Of a stretch of DNA of 64,000 nt, positions 11,000 to 23,255 are shown in pieces (the stretch's first letter is position 1; the number at the start of each line of letters is the position of its first letter). This stretch comes from Meghimatium bilineatum. Taxonomy: Eukaryota > Mollusca > Gastropoda > Stylommatophora > Philomycidae. Made by a program: the position numbers and the translations under genes. The notes beneath the pieces are model-generated. The model had not been told where the DNA came from. It ran no database searches and saw nothing but the letters and a program-made list of their open reading frames with translations. The stretch spans positions 31,141,723-31,205,722 of the forward strand of contig CM067318.1 in the NCBI GenBank assembly GCA_034231615.1, read 5' to 3'.

Positions 11000-11780
11000 A
11001 CGGATATCCGTGCGATTTCCGCCGGGATCGTGATTACGTTGTGCCACCGTTATGCGCATTGTAGGCCTAGCACATCCGATTTCGGCATGCCTTGACACTT
11101 CGGGTGTTCTACCCTAACCTGTGACAGCCTTCATATCTGTCTCCAGGCGCGCGTGTATGTGGCGACTCTTCGCCCTTACGATTTTTGCTCTCGTCTGTCT
11201 CGCACGAGGTGTTCCACTGTCTATGAACTTGCCTCGTGTAATTGGACGTACTGTGCCCATCGGGTACTGAACCGTTTCTCATCCGTGAGCCTGGTTCCTT
11301 AAGAAGAACTCAACAGAAGAGTTGGACTCTGGCTCTTTCGCCCTCTTAGCCGAGGTGTCATTCACCGACATCGTGTACCCCTTGTCCAAGTTCGAGTCTC
11401 ACACCACGCGTTTGAGAGAAAGGCGTTCTCGAGCTGAGCGACCTTGTCCCAATAGCGCCTGAGCCCATCGGGTACGGAACCCTTTCTCTCTGCAAGTGTA
11501 TTTCCGGTATAGGAAAACTTGACAGTAGAGTTGGGCCAGGACTGCCATCGTTGTCCCTTTCTTGCCTAAGCCCATCGGGTACGGAACTCTTTCTCTTCGC
11601 GAGCATATTTTCGGTTTAGGAAGGCTCGACATTAGAGTTGGGTTAGGTCTTCTTGCTTTTCCGAACGCCAATGATAGGGTCTTGGTCTCTGTCTGTAAGG
11701 AGCACAGGTAACTAGAAGCTCGTCTCGAGCTGATGGAGCTTGTAGTTCCCCTTTCCTTGGAACTTTCCACTTTTTATTTT
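11000..11780 (-). mobile_element. GC-rich interspersed repeat, family E, with internal repeats
   Basis: On the minus strand a unit of about 110 bp recurs three times, each with gttccgtacccgatgggc or a close form (complement near 11255, 11463 and 11571). It is followed by gacagtggaacacctcgtgc, ggctgtcacaggttaggg and a 3' module like that of SINE A (catgccgaaatcggatgtgc, taggcctacaatgcgcataa, ggcacaacg). A minus-strand frame at 11399-11770 (123 codons) spans the repeats but shows no known domain, and copies elsewhere do not keep it open. GC content is clearly above the surroundings. Confidence 0.7.
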
Positions 11781-11789
11781 CAGTTCGCG

Positions 11790-13265
11790 CTGCCCTCTAG
11801 CGCTGTTCTGCCCTTTCATTGTTTCATTGTACTCAGTATGAAATCTATTTGTCTCTCACCATGAATCTACCTTACGTGCATTTTACATTTGCCGTTCCTC
11901 CAATGTTCGGACTGGACTGACTAGCTTCACTGTATGTCGACAGTTTCGCTATATGTGGTGATGCTTGTGGTGTCGGAGATATTGTCTGTCTCGTATGCAG
12001 TCACATCTCTTTCCATCTGCTACCTCCACATTCTCGGACACGATCCCCAAATGATTTGGCTAGAATCAGCTCGAGCTGCTGTATTTCTGTTTCCAGGGTG
12101 CACCGCGAGGGGGTACATTTGGGATCTTGGTTGTCTGCTAAAGCTGGGTCCGCCTAGAGCAATGCGTTCCCTTTGCACCCCTATGTGTATCTTGTTAAAG
12201 ACCTTTTAGTTGAAACGTTGAATATGTTTTGTGAATTGTAATTTGTATGTTTTCTTGTTTGCACATCATTACCCACTAGTTTTAGTGATAATCCGTCGTG
12301 TCTAAGTGAAACTGTAAAAACCTGTGTTTTACGTAAGTATAATTTCTACGTTTCACGCAGTTACCTTATTATATATAGGTTACATATTTGAACAGCGACG
12401 TGTCATTCTCATGTGCATTTCGGAGCTCCATGCGGTTGTCATTTTTATTTCTGGGTTATATAATAAAAATTCACTCCTACTATCAAGACAGATTGCTTAT
12501 GGGTAACCGCTGGAGGTGGACAGAAACTCCGATTGGACAACAGAGTGCTTGTGGGTAACTTAGCTCGAGATGTGCAACTTTTATTTGGTTCGATGGTCAG
12601 GATTGATCACTTTTAAGCGTCGGGTGCAGCCAGCGAGTTTTTTTTGTGTGTAGTCCTTTGAAATACCGAGTAGTATTTCCTGAGTTCATGGGTCATTGCA
12701 TATAGTAATGTTAATCTGTTTGACGGGCCAGTAAAAATGGTTGAGTTGGTAGAATTTGGACCGGCTGGGAGGAATTCACGTCAAACACGCAAATAAGAAT
12801 GATACCAGACTAATGTTTGTACAGCAATAAGAAAAAAAACGGTGAACTTATATCGTGCACGTACTTGAATGAAAATGATTGAGAAAATGAATGAAAATAT
12901 ACTGCTAACACAATAATTAATATGGGTACCGGCTGACAAAAGAAATAGAGTGAGACTAAGAGACACTCTTTGAGGAACAACCAACAAAAAGGGATATGAC
13001 TATGGCCTCAAGAACTACACAGTATCATCTCACCCTCAAACTGGAGACCAATTTGTTTCTGCCCGTATGTATCTTTAAAGCGCTGAAGAAACATAGGTAT
13101 ACTACCACTGTTTGCTTTATTTGAACTGTTTTATCCTTATAATGCAGGCTGACATTTATAATAATAATAATATAATAAAAATCAACATGGAACTAAAGAA
13201 ACAAATGATAAGTACCTTTTAATATAACATTATGCTATCAATGTCGGGCTTTGCAACTGACATCT
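11790..13265. other. Unannotated intron sequence
   Basis: Follows the GC-rich family E repeat; base composition falls back to AT-rich. A gcttgtgggtaac / gcttatgggtaacc near-duplicate occurs at about 12490-12560. No gene recognised. Confidence 0.5.
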
Positions 13266-13269
13266 ACAC

Positions 13270-13715
13270 ATAAGAGAAATATGGAAACTTGCGAAATGAA
13301 ATGTCAAGGAAGACTATTGGAGTCATGAGAATCGACAAAATGCATAGTGAGAACATCAGAAAGATAATAGGTATACATCATGCATCGATATAGAGAAACA
13401 ACAAAATACAGAGAAACAGATAAAATGGTTTAGACATCTTATGAGAATGAGCGATCAGCTTCCCATAAGAGCTTATAACAAGATGGAATCAGTATACAGA
13501 GCCAATGGAAGACCTAGGAAAAGTTGGATAGACAACATCAAGACCATCCTGAACAAACATGACTACACTTCAACCAGAGCAAAACACCTGGCTCTGGCTC
13601 TTCTGAGGTTGTCCCAAAAGTTCGCAGACTACATCTCCTTCACAAACCCCAGCGCTCAACGACAAGTGTAGAAGAGGACAACACCACCACCTGTGGATAG
13701 ACAATATAATAATAG
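13270..13715 (+). mobile_element. LINE family Y 3' end
   Basis: MRMSDQLPIRAYNKMESVYR, ANGRPRKSWIDNIKTILNKH is the RT C-terminal tail; upstream, QRNR-NGLDIL-type sequence is frameshifted. The end ccacctgtggatagacaata matches the other family Y copies. Confidence 0.78.
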
Positions 13716-14049
13716 TAATACACATAAACTGCTGGGGTCGTAGCTGTGCCACACTGGAGACATAAAGCAGAAAAAAATATTAAAAGATTAAAAGGAAGGC
13801 AGCACAAGAAGCCATCTAAAGACCTCTGTTTTCAGCCATTCGGATAAGTGTAGAAAAATCATGTCCAGATCATTCCTTGATAACACAAAGGATAATATAC
13901 TAGTTGTTACTGTTAACTAATAAACTAATGCATACAAATAACCAATGCAATATTTTTCAATAAAAAAAACTACAAACTTATGCTACATTGCGGTCCAATT
14001 AGGACATTTATCAAGAAAACGAAAAAACCGTACAAGAATTAAAACATCA

Positions 14050-14236
14050 AATATACTGTAGCGCCCTTACAAGAGCACCAGAGTATTTGAAAAACGGAAA
14101 TGTTTTTTATTTTGTCAATCCAAGATTTTCTTTTGACCTGCTTTTCTCCTACCCTTGACCACTCCGTCCAGATAGTTTTAGAAAGTGAGTCGTGTCTCGT
14201 TACATGTCCGCACCAAACACGTTTACGCCGTTTCAC
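14050..14236 (-). mobile_element. LINE family Z thumb fragment
   Basis: KRRKRVWCGHVTRHDSLSKT then KRKSWIDKIKNI on the minus strand: the (W)(F/C)GHV-RHDSL-KT motif. Confidence 0.75.
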
Positions 14237-14539
14237 TTCTGCCAGAAATGATTCTTGATAATCTACAAGTTTGTTTATACTTCACTGTAGAATTTCAATG
14301 GACAGAGTTTTACTCCACAACTTGGCTTATCGGCACGCAGAAAAACGAATATACTGTATACATATTCATGTATAAATCTCTAGAGTTTTACCTCAGCCTA
14401 TCTAGTTTCTATAAATCTTTATTTTTATTTTGGGTAATCCTAATACAATCATTTTCAGCTTTTCAAATCTTTTTATTTTTTTTTACCATTAAGAATTCTC
14501 TAGTTACTGGAAGTGACGTAATTACACACCCCCTTTCCC

Positions 14540-16250
14540 ACAACTTTTAGCAGGTCCGTCCAGGCGTAAGGTAATATTTTTGTCATGTCGAGTTTTGAGA
14601 ACATAACAGACGTTATCCCGTACTTGGTATCGCCGTGTGATTAAATAACATTATCGATTATTTGTGTGTTCTTTTACTGGAAAAACGCGCTATCGTTTTC
14701 TTTATCATGAACGCCAGATAGTTATAACTGCTTATGGCCAAATTTCAAGTAAGTCATGGCCCAGAATTGGCCAAACTACTATGTTGTGTACACAAATTTC
14801 TGAAAACATAATAAAACAAGCTTATTTAAGTTGAATATAATTTTTTTTAAATATTTATTTGTAATAATTACATCTAGAAGATTAAGTTGCATTATGTTTC
14901 TTTGTTGAGTTCGAAGACGTTTACGAAAGAAGTTGTAATGATACCAGTATTCTTTGTTTGTGTGACCAGATTTTTTCACATATTTGTATCAATTTAAACA
15001 CGAAATGTTTTATTGTTTTTCTTCTGTGTACGCTCCTAAACTCCTGAAAATTAAAAGGATGCAGTCCAAAGATCTGGATGCGTAATATGTCTTTTTTCTT
15101 CATCATCGTTCTTCAGTCAGATATCAGGTTACATCGCCAATAGCTTCAATGATTTCTGTGATTCACTTCAGGTCATCCATGGAACCCCTCAAGTCCGGAA
15201 GTAGTGCCGTCTCTTGCTTTAAATTATAATTTTTCGCGTGGGTCGAAAAATGCAGAAATTGCGAAAACATAAATCTCTTGACCATTGACGTTATAAATTA
15301 ACACAACTTGTGAAAATTTGAACATAAATTGGTCAAAATGGCAACACTATTCTCGATAGTTAATATGTGTTTAAAATTAATGCAATAGTTCATAAATTTA
15401 AACATAAAATTATGTGTCGTGTGTTATGCCGGAGTCCACAAAAAGTATAATTGACTTGCCATGCATGTCATAAGAAGGGGTTAAGTGTGACTGGGCAATT
15501 CATTTACCTCTCGTAGAATATCAAAGTGACCCACAAGATTATTCTGGATGTATTGTACAGAAAAGCTCAGATATTTAATTCATATTTTCTTCCCCAGTGT
15601 GTATGTTGGAACTGTACAATGTCAAGGTCCTACCTAGCACTTCCTGTTCACAGTTTTTTAAGAAATGTGCGCCGATGTTATTTTTATAAATTAGTTTATA
15701 CTATCGCGGAACGCAATATATTTTGTGCGACAGTGGAAATACAACGTTAAAACATTAAAAAAAACACGAACTACGAATTAATGTGAAGATCGACACTGAC
15801 CCAACAATACTGCCCTACCTCATTATCCCCAGTATGACAGACGTATATAGTTTATGAGAGGATTGGGGGGGGGGGGGTTGTGAAGTATGGATATTATTAA
15901 TTATAACACTACATCCCTAATACGAACCCCCACCCCTTTCTAAACTGTAGCAGTATCCCTTCTAATGAACATGTGCATGATACAAGTTCGTCCACATTCC
16001 GTTTGTAAACGAAATATTAGGTAGACCCTTGACATAGTACAGTTCCTATATGTTCAATGTGTTAAAAACTATACTGGGAAGAGGAAATATTGCATACATA
16101 AGGAGACCACTTGTAATCATTCTGAGTTGTACAAAGAACACACACTGTTTGACTGAGGTTTCTTTTTGACTTTCCAAGATTATGTTACAGAATTGACATG
16201 TGGCGTGCCCGTGCATACCTCAGAGCTGAGTTCCACCACACATAGAGCTC
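14540..16250. other. Unannotated intron sequence
   Basis: Holds the SINE fragment at 15014 and a G run at 15866-15878. Nothing else supported. Confidence 0.5.
15014..15092 (-). mobile_element. SINE 3' module fragment
   Basis: tttttcttctgtgtacgctc, ctaaactcctgaaaatta, aaggatgcagtccaaagatc on the + strand is the family A/B terminal part only. Confidence 0.5.
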
Positions 16251-16254
16251 TATC

Positions 16255-16560
16255 GTGTAAAGGGAAGCAGGTTTAAGAGAGAAAAATATTGGATGAGACG
16301 CGCTGAGAATACTGTCAGGCATATTTGTGCACAAGAAGACAATAATCTGGTTGAGGAATACCTGTTCCAGTGATTTTTAAAGAAAACATTCAAGACCATC
16401 ATGTCACTCAATAGGGAGCGTAATTCTGTGAGAGTTGACACCGAGGTCAAGACACTCATCTCCGAACATGCTTATAGCACGGATGTTGGGATTTACACAG
16501 ATGGGTCGGTCATCCTCGACCAACGTTGGTCATGGGCCTTCGCCGTTAGATCACGTTGAA
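16255..16560 (+). mobile_element. LINE family W fragment (RNase H start)
   Basis: DVGIYTDGSVILDQRWSWAF at about 16490-16550 equals the RNase H start seen in the 62-kb copy, preceded by a Glu-rich linker. Only this short piece is present. Confidence 0.7.
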
Positions 16561-16823
16561 GAACAGTCCACGAAACATATGTCTCATTCTAGATAACAAT
16601 CTTATTAAAACGTTGATTTTTGACTGCTAATTAGTTGTGTTTTTTTTCCAGGTTATTAGGCTTCGTTTATCCTTTGTAATTGTGGATACATTGTTGACCT
16701 CTTGTAATTTTGAAGCGCCCATGTTTGCCGTGGATCCCGAAAGGGGAGCAGATAATATTGAGGCTATTGCGTGTCAGATGTGGCTATTACATGTCAGATA
16801 TTGCTAAAATGCAATTACGGGGA

Positions 16824-17154
16824 ATTAGGGGTAGCGTTCTCTGCCCTATGCGATTAGGGAGATTTAGGGGTAGCGTTCTCTGCCCTATGCGATTAGGGAG
16901 ATTTAGGGGTAGCGTTCTCTGCCCTATGCGATTAGGGAGATTTAGGGGTAGCGTTCTCTGCCCTATGCGATTAGGGAGATTTAGGGGTAGCGTTCTCTGC
17001 CCTATGCGATTAGGGAGATTTAGGGGTAGCGTTCTCTGCCCTATGCGATTAGGGAGATTTAGGGGTAGCGTTCTCTGCCCTATGCGATTAGGGAGATTTA
17101 GGGGTAGCGTTCTCTGCCCTATGCGATTAGGGAGATTTAGGGGTAGCGTTCTCT
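16824..17154 (+). repeat. 39-bp minisatellite, 8.4 near-identical copies
   Basis: Unit ggggtagcgttctctgccct, atgcgattagggagattta. Because 39 is divisible by three, one frame stays open for 164 codons as repeats of RGSVLCPMRLGRF. The open frame follows from the repeat length and is no evidence of a protein. A SINE A head fragment (cccgaaaggggagca) lies at about 16736. Confidence 0.95.
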
Positions 17155-17493
17155 CCCAATCCCTTGAAGGTGAAATTGAACCACAGGTCAGGAGTGGCCA
17201 ATAAATGGCACATGCGCCAATGGTGGCATGTGTAGTATTATAAATGGCGTATTACACACCAGTGTAAATAATTCATTTTTAAAAAGCCTAAAAGCCGAAA
17301 TACAACGTATTAATGATTGTTTAAATAATTCAAACATGAACTTACTTAAGGAGATATGTCTCAGCATAAGTGCAATGTTAACTTCTCTGTGCTTGAGTCC
17401 GAGTGAAGTTGAGACTCCGTTTTATATGATTTAAAAAATGGTTTTTGTTTAGCATATCTAGCTCATGTTACCAGCCATCTCAGTGACCTACAT

Positions 17494-17773
17494 TTCTTCT
17501 TCTTCATCTTCTGCGTTCGTTCTCAAACTCCTGCAGATTAGCAGGATGTAGTCCGGAGAACGGAATGCGTTGTGTCATGGTTTACAACATTGCTGCGATA
17601 TCTGCGCCTTTCGGCCTGACACATCCGACTTCAGCATGGCTCTGGGTCACTGACCTATATGGGACGGGGCAGCCAACTCCATCCCATAACCTCCTTAGTC
17701 GCCTTTTACGACATGCGTGGAAGGTACACAGTGTTGCTATTATTTGCTCCCCTTTCGGGCCCTGGCAACACAC
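17494..17773 (-). mobile_element. SINE-like family A, complete copy
   Basis: Same order of parts as the 5.6-kb copy, 280 bp, with a longer imperfect GAA tail (ttcttcttcttcatcttctg on the + strand). Target duplication gacctacat at 17485-17493 and 17774-17782. Confidence 0.87.
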
Positions 17774-18037
17774 GACCTACATATGAAACTGCATGGCAAG
17801 AATAGTTTCCAAGCTTGGTACATAATAACCATGGTATCCACCATGAAGATACAACGTGTCACAGAAAACAATGATCTCAGCCAGTGGCTGTATTTAGTGG
17901 GCTTGAGTGTTTCTCCACCACCTCCTCCCCTCCTCCACCCCCCCCCCCCCCCCAAGAAAAGTGAAGCATGATATTTTATACTAAAAATGTGACCAAACGT
18001 CAGTATAAGACTTGCTGGAAAACTTTCTTCTAAAGTG

Positions 18038-18128
18038 ACTCATTTGACTTTTGCCGTGATTTTCATTGTCACCTTGTGTATACTTTGTGTTAATAGCCAG
18101 TGAAAATCACGGTAAAAGTCAAATGATA
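18038..18128. repeat. Foldback (inverted-repeat) element, copy 1
   Basis: Arms tcatttgacttttgccgtga, ttttcattg and its near-exact complement at 18098-18126, with a loop of about 30 bp. Same arms as at 39981-40089. Confidence 0.8.
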
Positions 18129-18591
18129 GTCTTAAAAGGCTGTTTACCAATGCACCCACATGTCTTATTGTGCTAATTGGTCAGACTAAAAACATGGCAC
18201 CCTCTTCCCATCGTCCATGTATACCCCCCCCCCTTTCTGGGCCAGGAATTCATCTAAAACCGTCCACAAAGACAAGGCGATTATCTGGTGGGGGGGGGGG
18301 GGTAGGTGTTCCCCTTTAATCAATGTTCTATCTACGGCCCTAGTGGGTTTATGTGTCTATTGGCACATTTGGTCTGAATCGTGAACAATTGGCGCTGTGA
18401 ATACAAAAGATTAGTCACCATTATCATACCATAGGTCATGGTGAAGGTCATGTCGAAAGACGCAAATATCTCACCTAAGCTGTCAACCACGATACATCAC
18501 ATATTCTTCTCCCTGTTAATCCCAAATTCTTCTCCCTGTTAATCCCAATAATCTTCCCGAGTTTGAAAAAATATTGCGCAAAGTGAAGAAA

Positions 18592-18908
18592 AACTCTAAT
18601 GTTAAACTTGAACACATAATTTTGAACTTGAATAACTCTAATGTTGAACATGGATAACTCTAATGTTGAACTTGAGTAACTCTGATGTTGAACTTGAATA
18701 ACTCTAATGTTAAACTTGAACACATGTTGAATGTTGAACTTGAATAACTAATGTTGAACTTGAATAACTCTAATGTTGAACTTGAATAACTCTAATGTTG
18801 AACTTGAATAACTCTAATGTTGAACTTGAACACATAATGTTGAACTTGAATAACTCTAATGTTGAACTTGAATAACTCTAATGCTGAACTTGAAGAACTA
18901 ATGTTGCA
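18592..18908 (+). repeat. 22-bp minisatellite, about 14 copies
   Basis: Unit aactctaatgttgaacttga, at, with variants that have a longer spacer (cacatgttg). Further blocks at 20203-20272 and 58820-58885. Confidence 0.92.
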
Positions 18909-19432
18909 ATTATTTATTGTCTGTCGTCATTTCCCAGGTGAGTGTTTGTTAGTAACCACACTTGCGTTAAGCGTATGGGTGGGACCAAAGTTCTTGTTCC
19001 AAGGCCAGATGTACAACCTTGGTTGCTTTAAATCGATGTTTGTTCAAGGATTAACTTGATTTTTTCTTGGTCTACTTTTGGATCTGTATCCGGATATTCT
19101 TTTGTTGTATCCTTATTATCCATTCTGAAATATATTTGATGTCTGTAATATATATAGCTTCATCAAAGAAACCAACGATATGTTTTATTTTCCCTGCTCC
19201 ATATTAGTATGCAGTTGTGTATTGTTTTGTTTACCTCCTATCTTCCTGGTATCAGCAATGCCTACAATGTCTATATGTTTTTAAATCATAAGCTCTCTCA
19301 GTTCTAATGTTTTATCTCATGGAGACCGCATACATTTAGTGTTGCTGTTTTTGTTTTCTTCATTTATAGCTCTTGTTGTAGGTTTAATGCAGTGTTTACG
19401 TACTGCTGGCTTGCAAGGCCTGTCACCGCTGG

Positions 19433-20093
19433 ATGTTTTTCACTGACTGGTTTATATTTCAGGATATTATCGTCTTTAGCATTGATAAAAGCAGGATAGT
19501 GGTAACTAGTGAAACCAAGCAAGATCCCACGAATATCCAGTTAAACGATCACAAACCTGAAGAAGTTAACACCTTCAAAAATCTTGGGTCCCAAATATGT
19601 GATTATGGAAACTCAGGAAAGGAGATTAAGCTATTACTCGAGATGGTGTTGGCTGCCATGGAAAGGTTGAATATGATTTGAAGAATTAAGATCAGTATTA
19701 GAGTAAAGATCAATCTATTCAGATCACTAGTACTAAGTATCACTTTTATATGAATGTGAAAGTTGGACACTCAATGCAGACACAGAAAGAAGAGTTCAGA
19801 CTTTTGAAAACAAGTGCTACAGACACTTGTTAAGAATTAGTTATATAGAGCACAGGACAAATACATTTGTCCAACAGCTAATAAACAAACTTGCAGGTTA
19901 TCAAGAATCACTTTTGGAAGTGGTTAAACTGTCATGGGTGGAAGGAAAAGAGGAGAACAGAAAATCCTTGGTTGAAAACATCAAGGAATGGTCTGGGTAT
20001 GATTTGTCTATACTTCTCCAAATTTCTGAGGATAGAGTTGTTTGGAGATCATTTTGTGCTGATGTATCCAGTGATCCACCCCTACAACTCTGA
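19433..20093 (+). mobile_element. LINE family Z reverse-transcriptase C-terminal part
   Basis: KSRIVVTSETKQDPTNIQLN, NTFKNLGSQICDYGNSGKEI, then SWTLNADTERRVQTFENKCY, RHLLRISYIEHRTNTFVQQL and SWVEGKEENRKSLVENIKEW follow the well-known RT thumb order (F-YLGS; LTADTERRIQAFENKCYRRLLRISYREH; W-DNIKEW) with frameshifts. It lies between two blocks of the same 22-bp minisatellite. Confidence 0.8.
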
Positions 20094-20202
20094 CGGCTTA
20101 TGGGTCTTATTATTATTATTCTTCTTATTATTATTATATTAACGTCTTTCTCTGACGAATAACTCTCATTTCACATCCAAATGGAACACATATTATAATA
20201 AA

Positions 20203-20272
20203 TTGTTGAACTTCAACAGCTCTAATGTTGAACTTGAATAACTATAATGTTGAACTCGAATAACTCTAATAA
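20203..20272 (+). repeat. 22-bp minisatellite, second block
   Basis: Three units of the 18.6-kb repeat, separated from it by about 1.3 kb that includes the LINE Z fragment. Ends 25 bp before exon b. Confidence 0.85.
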
Positions 20273-20297
20273 TGTAATATCAATTTGTAATTGACAG

Positions 20298-20406
20298 GGC
20301 AGGTGGTAAATATGGGTTTGTAGACCGTGTGATGGATGGCATCTACATTCATGTCAACTCTGTTGTGGTCAAGCTGCTCTCACACAAATTCCATGCCTCC
20401 TTACAG
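20298..20406 (+). CDS. BLTP3: BLTP3 exon b
   Basis: Begins with one base finishing the codon from exon a, then 36 codons: AGGKYGFVDRVMDG, IYIHVNSVVVKL, SHKFHASLQ. The human protein has YGFAEKVVEG and SVNSIVIRIGAKAFNAS here, one repeating beta-groove strand pair with the VNS(V/I)V motif. The acceptor is ttgacag and the donor gtcagt. It ends in phase 0. A 75-bp tandem array of 13 copies starts about 56 bp after the donor, and the relic of a 22-bp minisatellite lies 25 bp before the acceptor, so the exon sits between two arrays. Confidence 0.9.
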
Positions 20407-20462
20407 GTCAGTCTCACTAAAGGTTGACTTCAGGTACAACATATACCAGTAAATGTTATGAT

Positions 20463-21444
20463 TGTTATGGATCAGTTTATAGCTTGCAGCTTTTAGCATA
20501 GGCCCTATAAGTGATTGACAGCTTATCTAGTAGTTGACCAGAAACTACCAGACAAGTTTATAGCTTGCATTGCAGCTATTAACGCATGATTGACAGCTTA
20601 TCCAGTAGTTGACCAGAAACTACCAGACAAGTTTATAGCTTGCATTGCAGCTATTAACACATGATTGACAGCTTATCCAGTAGTTGACCAGAAACTACCA
20701 GACAAGTTTATAGCTTGCAGCTTATAGCACATGATTGACAGCTCATCTAGTAGTTGACCAGAAACTACCAGACAAGTTTATAGCTTGCAGCTTTTAGCTC
20801 ATGATGGACAGCATATCTAGTAGTTGACCAGAAACTACCAGACAAGTTTATAGCTTGCATTGCAGCTATTAACACATGATTGACAGCTTATCCAGTAGTT
20901 GACCAGAAACTACCAGACAAGTTTATAGCTTGCATTGCAGCTATTAACACATGATTGACAGCTTATCCAGTAGTTGACCAGAAACTACCAGACAAGTTTA
21001 TAGCTTGCATTGCAGCTATTAACACATGATTGACAGCTTATCCAGTAGTTGACCAGAAACTACCAGACAAGTTTATAGCTTGCATTGCAGCTATTAACAC
21101 ATGATTGACAGCTTATCCAGTAGTTGACCAGAAACTACCAGACAAGTTTATAGCTTGCATTGCAGCTATTAACACATGATTGACAGCTTATCCAGTAGTT
21201 GACCAGAAACTACCAGACAAGTTTATAGCTTGCATTGCAGCTATTAACACATGATTGACAGCTTATCCAGTAGTTGACCAGAAACTACCAGACAAGTTTA
21301 TAGCTTGCATTGCAGCTATTAACACATGATTGACAGCTTATCCAGTAGTTGACCAGAAACTACCAGACAAGTTTATAGCTTGCAGCTTATAGCACATGAT
21401 GGACAGCATATCTAGTAGTTGACCAGAAACTACCAGACAAGTTT
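20463..21444 (+). repeat. 75-bp tandem array, 13 copies
   Basis: Unit: gttgaccagaaactaccaga, caagtttatagcttgcattg, cagctattaacacatgattg, acagcttatccagta. The central copies are virtually identical; edge copies lack the cattg...ttaac segment (about 69 bp). It starts about 56 bp after the donor of exon b. Confidence 0.96.
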
Positions 21445-21886
21445 CACATAACATATTCCATATCGATAGAACCCATCCTCTACCTTATCGGAGCATGAGC
21501 TCTGGTACCCAATTTCTGATGGTTGTATATCATTACTGCATCTATTTTACAAACCTTGAGTGTAGAATGAACTCAAATACAAGGTACCTGATGAACAGGT
21601 TACTCACCGCAGTTTCCATTGCATGAATTAAATATCACATCAATATAATTCATTCACAGTATATCATCTCACATTGCCAGTAATGTACACACCCAAGATA
21701 ATTTTCGACCACCATCTTTGATTAATCAATGATGGATGCTTTTTGAAAATTCTTTGTCATCTAAGGGCAGAATGTTGATAACATTGAACAAGTCATTTTA
21801 CAAACATGCCATGATATCACATCAACATCATGCGCTGTGCTGCGTAATGTAAACGGTTCTTGATCTCCACAACATTCAATCTCTAT

Positions 21887-22010
21887 ATGAGTTCCACAAC
21901 TGACTCTCTACCATGCCTTGATGTCAGACTAGTGACTGACTCTCTACCATGCCTTGATGTCAGACTAGTGACTGACTCTCTACCATGCCTTGATGCCACA
22001 CTAGTAATCG
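21887..22010 (+). repeat. 36-bp tandem repeat, 3 copies
   Basis: Unit gactctctaccatgccttga, tgtcagactagtgact. Confidence 0.9.
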
Positions 22011-22159
22011 TTTTCTCCCTCTGATGCCCTCTGTGTCTTTTATCCCTCAATTGAAGCTATTGGTGCGGTATCCCGATAACTGACTGAAGAATGATGAAGA
22101 AATCACTTTGCACAGTTTCATATGTGTTCAAAACTCACTCATTGGTGGATCATACTTCA

Positions 22160-22425
22160 CTTTGCTTCTTATTCTGTGTTCTCAAACTCCTGCTGATTGG
22201 CAGGATGTGGTCCACAGAACAGAATCTGTTATGTCATGGTTTACAGTTTAACTGATAGCATTTTTCCACCTGACACATCTGACTTCAGAATGCTTAGATC
22301 ACTTCGACCTATTTTATGGAATAGTTAACTCCACCCTCAAATCTTCTTAGTTGAATCTTAAAACATGCATAGCAGGTCACATTGGTGTTATTCTTTACTG
22401 CCCTTTCAGACCAAGCTTCATATGG
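22160..22425 (-). mobile_element. SINE-like family A, diverged
   Basis: + strand reads ttctcaaactcctgctgatt, ggcaggatgtggtccacaga, tgtcatggtttacag, cctgacacatctgacttcag, then cttagttgaatcttaaaaca. All parts are in order. Confidence 0.75.
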
Positions 22426-22734
22426 TAGGTTTGCAACTCAAGGATTGCCACAACACTCTCATTTATAAAGTATTCTCATGTTAACTTTGTTATAAGCATC
22501 TTTAAAGCATCATTGTTACTGCAGCACCCTCCACTTTGTCAGACACCCTATGACTATTTGGTTATTTATAAGCATCCTCCAACTAAATCATTGTTCCAGC
22601 AGTCCCCTGCTAGAGTGGAAATCTGTTATAAATATATTTAACCATTTCATTTTTATACAAAGTTCTGTTCCCTTGTCGATAGCTACTTTAAGAAGTATGA
22701 TGAGTAATAACTTTTTTTTGCAACACAGTACAGT

Positions 22735-23075
22735 ATCAATACAAAATTATGCATACAGCAAAAGAATATTAGGATATAAGGCCAAAAGTAGACCAAGAAA
22801 ACATCAAGATAACTGTGAACAAAAATGGGCACAGTGTAATCACGGCGAGACATCTGGCCTTGAAGCAACAACTGAGGCTTCCACCCCTACGCAGCGGCAA
22901 GTGTGGATACTATCAACCAACATTCACCTAGGGAAAGGCAATAGACGATAGACAAAATTAAGAATACATGAGAGTTTCGTACTTTCTATACTATTGTATG
23001 GAGTTGAATGCTGGAAACAGGAAAACAAATTGTCTAGATCAGGGACAGACAAAATACTGCCTGCCAAACCATTAT
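22735..23075 (+). mobile_element. LINE family Y 3' end, rearranged
   Basis: NYAYSKRILGYKAKSRPRKH (22743-22803) and the matching 3' end to about 22955 are followed by an RT segment (FVLSILLYGVECWKQENKLS) that should lie upstream, so the piece is shuffled or two fragments abut. Confidence 0.68.
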
Positions 23076-23255
23076 TTCAAACCCATCACACTGGACTAAA
23101 AGTATTATACGTGCTGAAGCTAAACGAAAACACTACTTGGAATTCCATGAGACAAAAAAAAAAGCTTTTGCTTCATACCACAAGATAAATGCTCAATCAG
23201 GCTCACTGATTTATAAAGGTTACCACGTCTGGTTTAGACTATCAATTTTATACAC

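Noticed and set aside
11399-11770. 123-codon minus-strand frame as a gene
   Set aside because: It spans the internal repeats of family E, is not kept open in the other copies and has no recognisable domain.
11000-11780. GC-rich stretch as a CpG-island promoter
   Set aside because: It is an interspersed repeat with other copies at 53.8 and 57.9 kb, and lies between BLTP3 exons a and b.
16710-17204. 164-codon open frame of RGSVLCPMRLGRF repeats as a repeat protein gene
   Set aside because: The unit is 39 bp, so openness is automatic; no start context, no splice signals, and it lies in a BLTP3 intron.
20463-21444. 75-bp array as a CRISPR or regulatory array
   Set aside because: Contiguous near-identical units without spacers.
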